Below, piece by piece: positions 33,715-44,400 of a stretch of DNA of 64,000 bases; the stretch's first letter is position 1, and the number at the start of each line of letters is the position of its first letter. The notes beneath the pieces are model-generated. The model saw only the letters and a program-made list of their open reading frames with translations. It had not been told where the DNA came from and made no database searches. The stretch comes from Hydractinia symbiolongicarpus (taxonomy: Eukaryota > Cnidaria > Hydrozoa > Anthoathecata > Hydractiniidae). The stretch covers positions 22,522,501 through 22,586,500 of the forward strand of contig NC_079879.1 in the NCBI RefSeq assembly GCF_029227915.1, given 5' to 3'. The position numbers were made by a program, and so were the translations under genes.

Positions 33715-35274
33715 TCTCTATAATAATAGCCGTCGTCTGTCTGTCTGTTCAAAAGGGTTACCGATATTCCTTTTATCTTTCCGCGAATTTTTAGAAAACA
33801 GGGGGTTGTTTAATCGCAAATCAAATTATTGATTAAAAAAAATCCTTAAAATTAATTTATTTCTTTAATTAATTGAATTACTTCAATTTATTTCCATAAG
33901 TAAGAAAAAAAATTTAGTGATAAAAATGAATGCATTATTTTAATACGCCATTTTTAATAATGATTACCCCCGTGACCTCAATCGCCGTTTTCGCTCAGGA
34001 GCTACAGAGAACAAATGGGACAGTTTACTGACAGTTTAACTGACTTTGTTTTGACCGCTCGCACGTGTATACCAATCAAAACGCCTTATTCTTTGAAAAT
34101 CCAATCAAGACTTTCGCAGCCTAGAAATGCCAACGAAGAAACATGATGGCCATTTTAGTTTTTAAAAAGTAAATGGTGGTCAGTGTTGTTTCTAAGTCTG
34201 TTTCACCTTTTTGTCTTCTATAAGCTTTTTATATTTGTAATATTTGTTTTTTTTATGTTCTAAAATGTGAAGATAAATATACACGTTTTTTAGCTACGTA
34301 CAGATCTTAAACGCCCCAGTTTTAGGATTTTTGGCTAGGAACGAATATTTTGAAGGCTAGCTAGCTAATAGTGTAGTACAATAGCCTTACTTTTTACTAA
34401 TTTTGTTTGGTATAAGAGGTTTTTCTCCAACCCAACATATCGCAATATTCTCAGCAATAAATCTTATGCTAAATGCAGTTTAGCTAGGTAGCTACATCTT
34501 TACTTATTTTCTTTAAAAATTTTTTTGCAAATAAAATGGCTGAGCAATTGCTTTAGCTGGAGGGGTAACGACAGGCTGTTTCCTGTGTTGTGATAAAGTT
34601 TTTTTAGAGAAGGGTACTGTTCACATCTGTTTGACTGTACAAAGCGGTCAGCTCAGTCTTAACAATAGCCTGTTTTTTGAAAAAGGCTGTTACGCCTATG
34701 CGGGTCATCAGCCCACTGTGACAATTAATTTTTAAACTTTCTTGGGAATCACGCCTGTACGAATGTCCAACAATGTTTACCTGGACTAACCGCTTAGCCC
34801 TGTGCAAGAAGCGAAGGACTGTTTCTTGTGTTTTCATTTAAATAGAGTCTGCAAGAAAGTTTTTTTCAAAAGGGTATTATCCCTATACACATGTGTAACA
34901 CTATTTAACTGTACTAAGCGCTCAGTCTGGTGTCACGATTAATTTTTCAACTTTTACAAAAACTTATTCCGCAAAATAAAATAATATTGACCGATTGTTT
35001 TTGCTATGACAGAGTCACAACAGTTGTAAACTGTGTTTTTATTTCAGCCTTTGTTGCGGGAAAGTTATTTTTTGAAAAATATGTTACAGTCGCAACACTA
35101 TAATTTTGTGTGCGCTTCACTTGATTTACGACATACTGCATACCTGTACTAAAGCGCTCCACCTGACTGTGCCGCACAGTTTACAGTTCTGTTCTTTTTA
35201 AGCGCTCCTTAGGGCGTTCAACAACAGTTACTTGTGGCTCATCCCGGCGATTCGACGCCGGGTTTCCCGGCTAG
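33715..35274 (+). mobile_element. Helitron unit 10 (long type, 1.56 kb, divergent)
   Basis: The first 350 bases differ from other long units; from about 34190 it follows the unit 5 type with many substitutions, so it is probably the oldest long unit. Confidence 0.7.
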
Positions 35275-36701
35275 TCTCTTTAATAATAGCCGTATTTTGT
35301 CTGTCTGTCCGCAAAAGATGCGTCCCGTAACGGAAACACGAAATTTTGTAAATTACGCGCCGATACCAAATGCGATATATTTTTACCGACTTTGTTTTGA
35401 CCGCTCGCGCGTGGAATACCATTCACAACGCCTGATTCTTTAAAAAAAAACCAAGATTTTCGCGACCAGAAAGAATCCAAGATCTTCGCGGAACGAAGGC
35501 CATTTTGATAATGGTCGTGTTTGTGGTCAGTGTGTGAGGTTTGTAGGCATGTTTGACTTTTTTATCTTCTAAAAGCCTTATATATTTGTAATATTTGTTT
35601 TCTGTTTGTTTTCAATGTTAGGATAAATATATTGTCACGTTTTTTAGCCACGTACAGATCTTAAACGCACCAGTTTTAGGATGTTTGGCTAGGAACGAAG
35701 ATTAGCTAGCTATAGCTACTTAGCTAGCTAGAGCCTCACTTATTGCTATTCTGTATGGTATAAGAGCTTTTTATCCTAGCCAACATTTATTTTTATGTTG
35801 AGGCTGTGGCTATTTAGCTAGCTCCTTAAAAAGTGAAAGTATAAAAATGCAGTTTGGCTACAACAATATTCTTAAGCAATATATAATTTTTATGCTAAAT
35901 GCAGTTAGCTAGCTAGGTATAGCTACATATTTTATTATTTTTCTGCAAACTTTTTCTGCAAATGAAATGGCTGAGCGATTGTTTTGGCTGGACGAGTAAC
36001 GACAGGCTGTACCCTGTGTTTTTATTTAAACCGAAGTTGCAATGAACATTTTTGGAAAAGGGTAATACGCCTTATGCGCCTGTTCAACTGTGTTTAACTG
36101 TACTAAGCGGTTAGCCCAGTGTTAAAAACAGACTGTTTTTTGTAAAAGGCTGTTACGCCTATGGGCATGTGCAACACCGTTTACCTGTATATACTAAGGT
36201 CAGCCCACCACTGTGACAATTAATTTTTAAACTTTCTTGGGAATCACGCCTGGACTAACCGCTCAGCCCTGTGTCTGCGAGAAAGTTTTTTTCAAAAGGG
36301 TATTATTACTATACGCTGTGCAACACGGTTTAACTGTACTAAGCGTTCAGCTCAGTGTCACGATTAATTTTTTAACTTGCGCAAAAAGTTATTCCGCAAA
36401 ATGAAATAAAATTGACGATTGTTTTTGCTATGATGGAGTAACAACACTTTGTAAACTCTGTTTTTATATCAGTTATCGTTGCGGGAAAGTTATTTTTGAA
36501 AAATATGTTACAGTCGCACACTATAATGGTGTATGCGCTTCAAATGATTAACGGCATACTGTATACCTGTACTAAAGCGCTCCACCTGATCGTGTGGGAC
36601 AGTTTACGGCTCTTATTAAGCGCTCCACAGAGTGTTCAATGCCGGATCACACCTTTACTTGTGGCTTAACCCGGCGTTTCGACGCCGGGTTTCCCGGCTA
36701 G
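35275..36701 (+). mobile_element. Helitron unit 11 (long type, 1.43 kb)
   Basis: Near twin of unit 5. The open frame on the minus strand at the 5' end (35280-35480) is shared with unit 5 and is not a gene. Confidence 0.75.
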
Positions 36702-36831
36702 TATATTATAATACCCGTATACGTCTCTCTGTCACGCAAAATGGTAGCTTAGCTGCGCAATAGCGAGAAGCACGCAATGCGGTATAAAAAGGACGGGCGA
36801 ACCCGTGGATTTTCCACGGGCTAACGACTAG
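36702..36831 (+). mobile_element. Helitron unit 12 (short type, 130 bp, different 5' half)
   Basis: Starts tatattataatacccgtatacg instead of TCTCT and is related to the isolated copy at 17992-18135. Ends ctaacgactag followed by T. Confidence 0.7.
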
Positions 36832-36925
36832 TATTCTTAATTAGAATATTCTTATTTTTTGATCCGCTTTTGTTATAAAAAAGTGTGTACACGCAATTTT
36901 ATAAGAATTTACTTATAATTTTTAA

Positions 36926-37354
36926 ATGCATATATTTAAACTGAACTTCTTTATTTGTGTTCTTAAGATGTTCTTAAAACGGTGTGCTGTTCTTATTTTA
37001 TTTCTATTTTTCAACCATTCGCAGCCTCGTTTTACTTTAAAAAAATTTTCATTTTCCACTTTTAGTTCTTTCGTCGTAAATGCGATCAAAGAGGACGACG
37101 TTAAGGTACACGCGATGAAAGGGGATGGACATTGCCTGTTGTATGCCAAAGAATTTGCGATGCAGATGAAAGGCGTGTCCGCCATTCCATCCATACAAGG
37201 AATAATTGATATGATCCGATTTGAACTATTGAAAAATATCGATTTCTACGCTGAATTCATCAGAGATATCGACATACTACATCAGTTTGATGAATATGCG
37301 CACGAAACACGCTACGATAGTGATATTGTGGACCTGGTTCTCCTTTTCGCTTAA
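36926..37354 (+). pseudogene. OTU-like cysteine protease fragment
   Basis: The useful part starts after an acceptor-like cttttag near 37065: VKVHAMKGDGHCLLYA, matching the OTU catalytic Asp-Gly-x-Cys motif, then about 60 helical residues and YDSDIVDLVLLFA, a motif that precedes the catalytic His in OTU-fold proteins. The frame then stops, so the His is absent. The region upstream of 37065 is hydrophobic and probably not coding. OTU proteins remove ubiquitin, and OTU-like domains also occur in cnidarian mobile elements. Its place between the Helitron array and a MITE suggests a truncated relic. Confidence 0.5.
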
Positions 37355-37397
37355 AAAAATGGTGTTCATGATTCATGACACATTTTTTGATGGTGCG

Positions 37398-37760
37398 TAA
37401 AGGCTATTTTCCACTATAAGGAAATTTTCTGAAGAACGGAACGGACAGAAACAAAACAGAACAGAAAATTTTCTTCAAGTATTTTCCACTTTAAAATATT
37501 GCGCACATTTCAACACAGAAAGTAAACACACTTTGCGCAATTCTCACGAAATAAAATAATCTGATTGGCTAAAAAATTTTCTACCTGTCGTTTCCGTACC
37601 CAACGCAACGAAATCGATTCTACTTTGCTCGGAACGGAACGGACAAGAAAATTTTCCGTTCACGTGATGTAAACATTCTAAGTACGCATGCTCAGAAGCT
37701 TTTCTGTTCCTTTCCGTTCTGTTCCGCGGAAAATTTTCTTGAAGTGGAAAACAGCCTTAA
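37398..37760. mobile_element. MITE with TAAAGGCTATTTTCCACT ends
   Basis: taaaggctattttccact at 37398 is mirrored by agtggaaaacagccttaa ending 37760; inner TIR sequence (gaaattttct, cggaacgga) also mirrors. Contains a repeated ccgttc/gaacgg theme. No coding sequence. Confidence 0.7.
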
Positions 37761-38458
37761 AACGAGACAACTCTTTGTGTATGATGTCGATTTCACCTTT
37801 CTTTAGTTTTTACAATTTTTAATAATCTTTTTTACAGTTTCTGTTTTATTCTTTTTTCAATGTGTATATATTTTTGAAATACGCCTTGTATGATTTTTAT
37901 TTTTATTTTTCATCTTTTTTAGAACTTCTGTTCATTCTTTGTTTAAACATGTATACAGCACACATTGGGAATGACTACCATCGACTTATCATACTTTCCA
38001 TCCAAACGGTTCTGATTTTACACATCCGATACACAGTCCCGCGAAACTCTTAAAATATGCATTTTCCAGGGATCGCGTCCTGCGTCCCGAGTCCCGACGC
38101 AACAGGGTCCCGCGTCCCACTTTTCCGATATGCCATAAAAAGGCTTTTTTAGAAAAAAGTAAAATAAATTAAAAACGGGGACTTTGTGGAAAATAATTTA
38201 CATACATCTATCACGATTGTATAGAACATCAAATGAGATTTAGAAACGAAGTAGTTTTGTAAATGAAGTCACTTTTTTGAAGGCAGGGTATGTTTCAAAA
38301 ATGTATCCGTACTTTTCATGAGTTAAAAAGTTTCAAATTATGTTTATACCATTTGACAGGTGGTTGAAAATGCTTTTTGGTAATGTATGAATGAATAAAC
38401 TTTGATTAACTATCGCTAAAAAATCACGATTTAAAAAACTATGCTCAAAAGTATACCG

Positions 38459-41400
38459 TCACCTTAAAACAAAAATTCTTACTTTAGCCTGTTCAAGTGG
38501 ATTCATAAAACCAATGTTAGGCGAGGTTTTGAAAACTTTGTTGAAATTTTCCTCTCTGTTGACCAACTCCAACCGATACAATTTTCTCTCGTCACCCAAT
38601 CTTTTACATTCAAGATCTTGTTCTAAAATCTTTTGTTGGAGCTCGGAGATAAATAACATGTCTTCTTCACGAGATGGTCGGTTGCGAAACCTTTCCTCGC
38701 CTTCCTCAAGCCTACGGAGAAAAGCAAAGTGACATACTCAAAGTAAGCAAGAGTAATCGTCCTTTTTAGTCTCCTTGTTGCATTCGCGCGTATAACTTTC
38801 GTTAAATATGTTTAGTCTAATTTCGCGTGAATTAGCTTTCGAGCCAAACTTTGCCACAGAAGATGGTTTTCTTTACTTTAGCCTTGCCTAATTTACAGTA
38901 ATTTTTGTGCTTTTAATTTTCGCGCCTCTGGGTCCTACGAATGCTGGACACGTTGTAAAAAAAAAATCAATAAAAATATTTTCGTCACAACCCTAAATTT
39001 ATAAAAGCGTTCTTACAATAATTTTAACGTCGATATTTGATCTTCCAGATAACTTTGTTTTTCCATCCACTCTGCTAAACATGCTTGAAGTTCTTTTAGG
39101 TGTGCAGCTTTTATAGTTTCCATCTGCAACTGATGTTGATGGGACATGTCATCTGTATGACTTCTAAATAGGTTTAGAATAGGACTGTTAGAATAACCTT
39201 CTCACAACTGATACATTTATCTCACATGTCACGGAGACTTTACTGGATATATACAATTCAAATGAAATCCAGGAAATTAAAACGATGTAAAATTAAACAT
39301 ATTTTAGTTAACATGTCATTTTCCATTTCCTCTAGAAATTCACAGAAATTTTACAGCATCCATAGAAGAACTGAAATTTTGTATGTATGTACTTAATTTT
39401 CAAATGACTATCCTGGAAAAATATTCGTTTCAAATAAATAAAGAAACTAAAAAAATGAATTTAAAGACTTAAGCTTGAGAATTGTATAGCTATGAAATCG
39501 TGTTTCTCTTTGTTCCGTTTTTTCTATGTTTATCAGAGGTCTTAGGTTTCCGAAAATTCGCGGACAATGTTTAACACCCATTCTATGCGAAGCTTGTGCG
39601 CGCTTTGTCATGCACTTCATTTCATTCCAAAGTGTTTAAAATCGACGAAACAATGTCAGGGCGGTGAATTTTGAAACTTAAAAGAAATTTAAAAAACATC
39701 TATACATTATATATTGCTTTATTGAATTTCCGCGCCCGAAGGCGTAGGAAATTCTTTGAAACCGTCGTTTTTTCTTTTGGAGCATTTTTTGAGAAAAAAT
39801 CGACCCTGGGATTTCACGTTCCTCTGATTTTTTGTTACCTAAATGTCATTTTACGCCAAAATTGGTTCAAAAATTAAAACTACTTTATTTTCCACAATAT
39901 TTGGCACAGTTAACAAAAAAAGTATACTGAACATGATGGTGACATCAAAATTTCGATTTTTTGGCCCCCTTAAATGTCATTTTAGGCCAAAATTTGTCCA
40001 AAAATTAAAACTACTTTATTTTCGACAAAATTTTGCACAGATCACAAAAAATATGCTGAACATGATGGTGACATCAAAATTTTGATTTTTTGCCACCTGA
40101 AATGTCATTTTAGGCCAAAATTGGTCCAAAAATTTAAACTACTTTATTTTCGACAAAATTTGGCACAGTTAATAGAAAAAATATGCTGAACATGATGGTG
40201 GCATCAAAATTTTGATTTTTTGCCACCTGAAATGTCATTTTAGGCCAAAATTGGTCCAAAAATTTAAACTACTTTATTTTCGACAAAATTTGGCACAGTT
40301 AATAAAAAAAGTATGCTGAACCTGATGGTGGCATCAAAATCTTGTTTTTTTGTCAACTAAATGCCGTTTAAGACCATAAACGTTTCAACCATGAATGATA
40401 GGCTATAATTTTTGTTCGCAATTTCTTTTAAAGTTTGAGTTTATTTTGACACGTTTCGTTTTGTTTGCGTTTGTTGTAAGATGTAATGTCACTTGTGTGT
40501 TTTATCTTCAGAGCTTCAAGCACCAAACCTCTTCGAATGTTTGGCACGATAACAACGAATTAGCAGGTTGTCATCAAATATTTTGGTAGCGAGCGGAAAT
40601 TCTTAGAGCCCCCAGGGCTTCTTGTTTCATTTAAAAAGAAATTTAATTAAAAGGACGACCCTAAACACTACAGTTTTCAATTCTATGTTAAAACTTTTTA
40701 AAGTTTTTTAGTTTTTAAGTTTTGACTTAGATCTACATGCACAATAAGAAATTATCTTGTTTGGAAAAACTGTCTAACATTTTATTCGTACATTTTAGAC
40801 CTGATGCTAGGTAATTTACCGAAGGATAATTGAAATGTTACTCCCCCTGTTTGTACATCAATCATTGGGTACAATGTTTTTATCAAAATATTAAATTAAC
40901 GTAGCAGGTTCGAAACAACAATGAAAATGTTGATGTTTATCCACGCTCTTATCTCCTTTCCTTCCTCTCTTGCCGTATTTATCTACAGGCGTACAAAGAT
41001 TTGCATTTTCTCTACAAAAAACACCAAAGCGATATCATCACCTTAATCTAGAATTGCATTCTCTTCTTATTTCCAAAACTTCTTCGACTTTCGCTTCGAG
41101 TTCTTTGCGCAACGTTCTTGCTTCTTCTTCTAAGACATTCAGTTTTAATTTGAAATTCTCTACTTGCGTTTTTTCTTTGTCCAAACTTTGCACTAATGCA
41201 GATATTTTTTCTGTATGCACTAAAAACTAAAAACGAAATTTTAACAAAAGTGAACTCGATTCACTTCACTTTGGTTTATCATGTGAGTTCACAAAGCAAA
41301 ATATATTTTCAATGTTACGAACTTTAAATACATAAATATACATCATAAAACAAGAATAGATATTTCCCGAAAATTTACCCGTAATAATATTACTTTATCG

Positions 41401-44400
41401 ATAAAAGAATAAAATTTAGAAATTTTATTTAAAAAACAGCTTCAACCTGATAACTAAAAAACGGACCTTAACAAAAAACTGGAAGTTTTTTTAAAAAAAA
41501 TTTTCCCTTTTATTTTGACCAGTACCAGTTTTCAGTAGCATTTTCTTATTATTATTAATTATACTACTTATTATTTACCCAAGATAGCCTGTTCATTTCC
41601 TAATGGTACTGCTATCAATAAGGGCCCTACGAAGGGTGCATTAAATCTCTCATTGGAGTTACGAAAGCCGTACAAGAACACCTTCCGCTCAACCAGACAA
41701 CCAACTAAGATTTCAATCCCATTTTTCGTGTTGTATGCCGAGGAGAAAGGATCGATCTACACTAGTGAACTACTAACAGTTTCTGGCATGAACCGGCGGG
41801 GTTTAAACCCAAGACTTTCCGCACTGGAAGCGTATGCTCTACCAAAATGCCAGGAGTAGTGTTTACGCTGTCCTAGTATTTCTCTGCTATTATTATTAAT
41901 AAACCTCCTTACCTCCTTTTGTCGTAACTCATTGCTTCTTCCTAATTCATTTTTAATATCCATAATTTGCTGTTCATATTCCCCTGAGAGTTGTTTAACC
42001 CGCTCCTCGTTTTGTAGTCTCAAGAAGTCTCGCAAAGTTTCTAAATAGAAAACACTGTTTTGATGCAGCGATCTACAACTACTTATTACATAATGAAATA
42101 GATTGGCCAACACCTCTATAAATCACTTTGAACCTTTGGCTAGCTGTTTTCCGAATTGTGTCTGCTAAGGTTTTTTTTTGACTGGAATGTCAAGGAAAAT
42201 ATCCGAGCAGTACGATAATTTTGAACATATAATTATTATATAACATATCCAAAATCAATTTATTCCATCTCATTCACATGCAGTATTATCTTTATACATT
42301 TTCTGATAAAGACACATACATAACCATGTTTTTTAAGTGGTCACGCAATAAAACCCCACCTTTTTCAGATAAAAGCTTATCATTCAAATTCTTTAATTCT
42401 GCTTCCTTTTCTACAACGTATTGACTTTTTAAAGCTTTGACCAATATACTGTGTTTATTTTGAAGTTCATCCAAGGACAGTTTCTGCTTCTCTTGTGACT
42501 CTTCTAAAGCAAGCTAAATGAAAAAAATTACCTTTTTTTAAATTTTGGTTTTAAGAGAGAGTATTTTTGGAGGTGGCTACTAATTTGCAAGAATCAAATT
42601 CCAGGAGTTTTCAGATATTTTTGCTAGGAGTTATCTGATTCAACAAAAAAAATATTTTAATAAAAAAGAAAAACGTTATGAGTTTCTATAATCTATTGAC
42701 TAAGAACAATAAAAGATATTTAGAAAAAAATTATTTTCCATTTTAGTAACTTTGTTTTTTCCAGGAGAATATTTTATAAAGAAATATTAACAAGTTTAGA
42801 AGAGTAGTTGCAGACCTGCATTAGCAAACCATTTTACAGGTCTTTACGAAGTATATGCATATCTCATTTTTGGAATGAAAATCTGTTGCCAGTCTTAAAT
42901 AGAATGTGACTCATGACTTTACTGTTGTTTTACTGTCCCATATGTAAATTTTACAGATCAGCAAGACACACACGCGGGGAAAGAAATGAATACTCTAATT
43001 TGAGAATATACATGAATTTGTAACACTTTATCGGAATGTTATGCTTGATGTTAGGAATTAGGGAACTTGTAAAAAAACTATTCAGCTGAACACTCCAACA
43101 TTATCACACTGCAAACATCATTATCACAATGCTACTAAAATAAATATTCTTACATAGTGAGAATCGTGCAGTTGTTTTAATGACTCATTTTTTTCATTTT
43201 CAAGAATATTTTTTAACTCCTCCATTTCCGTTTTATATGATGCAATGAGTTTTTCCTTCTCTTCTTCAAATTGTCTTTGTGCATGTTCAATTTGCTCCCT
43301 CAATTTCGTTTTTTCGTCAGAAGTAGTGTGTTCTAATTCACCATAAATAGCTTTTAAATGAGAAATCTAAAATGTTAAGAAATAACATGCTACAACAATC
43401 TTGCGTATAAAGATGCAAACAAAAGTGCTTTAGCAAATTAAAAAAATGTCCAGCTACGTTTGTCCACATCTTATTGACAAATTGACAGGTTAGTATTTTT
43501 CTCTTTCGTACGTTCGTACATAAATCAAACAATTGGAAAGTGAAAAAGTGTTACCAGGGATCGTGGGATTCTAGAGGATGGGACCAGGGACGCAGGGACG
43601 CAGGTGAATTTTTTTTAGGTAAGGTGAGACCAGGTGTTTCATTTCGGAGTATGCATCTATAGCTATACAGACTTTTACTTCGTGTAGCGAAATGTCTACT
43701 TTATATACGAGGAAAAAATGTAAATAAATGCACAAGCTTTTTATAAGTATTTTACTATATTCCTGTAATGTAGTGATCTAAAACTGAAATGGTTGAACCA
43801 TAGTTTTTCTTAGCCTGGAGGTCAAACGTGATTTTTCTTACTACCAGGAAGAGTACTCTAATACACTTGGATCGAAAAAAAACTTAGTTTAGCTAGGCTA
43901 AGTTGTTGTTAAAATTTCAACTCAAAATCATGCCTAACAGGAAACGGAAAAGCAACACTCGTTGTCCATAGAGAAATACAGAAAGAATTTGAAAGTTCAC
44001 AGAGAACATCGAAAATGTAGACAGAGTAGTTTAACAAACAAGAGAATAACCAAAAGATTCAGCCTGATTCTTTTTTATCATCAAAGAAATTAGAGGAATA
44101 AGGTGTGGAACTCAATTTCAATCCCCAGAAAACGCTTAATTGACAAGGCTAACAAGATAAAGTGCTTAAAGATTCAAAAAGAATCCCTTGCGTGGTAAGA
44201 CAAAAATGGCGGAAAATGTAAGAATAGACTCAGTTTTAGTGTTAGATGTATAGAAAGTTTATAACCTCCTTTTTTACCCTGAACCACCAATTTTTCATAA
44301 TTGTATTTCCAAACACTAATGAAATCAAGAAAGTCTTGTTGTGGTGACTGATATATATAGATATTCTGTTCATGTAAATGTGCAAATGTAAAAACACAAG

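Larger units (their letters stand above)
27158..36831 (+). mobile_element. Head-to-tail array of twelve Helitron-like units
   Basis: All units run in the same direction and abut exactly: ...hairpin-CTAG|TCTCT(T/A)TAATAATAGCCGT... Two 3' end types occur. Short units (124-185 bp) end CCCGTGG-loop-CCACGGG then about 7 bases and CTAG. Long units (1.4-2.2 kb) end CCCGGCG-loop-CGCCGGG then 8 bases and CTAG. The 5' TC, terminal hairpin and 3' CTRR are Helitron hallmarks. No Rep/helicase is encoded. The long units share diverged internal repeats (gtaacgacaggctgttt, tgtactaagcg.tcag). Confidence 0.82.

Noticed and set aside
27269-35480. Several 60-110 codon frames in the Helitron array, some repeated between units
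   Set aside because: They span unit junctions, lie on both strands and match no family; repetition reflects the repeated units.
41815-41868. Possible tRNA gene on the minus strand
   Set aside because: A and B boxes are present but no closed acceptor stem; it is followed by a SINE body.
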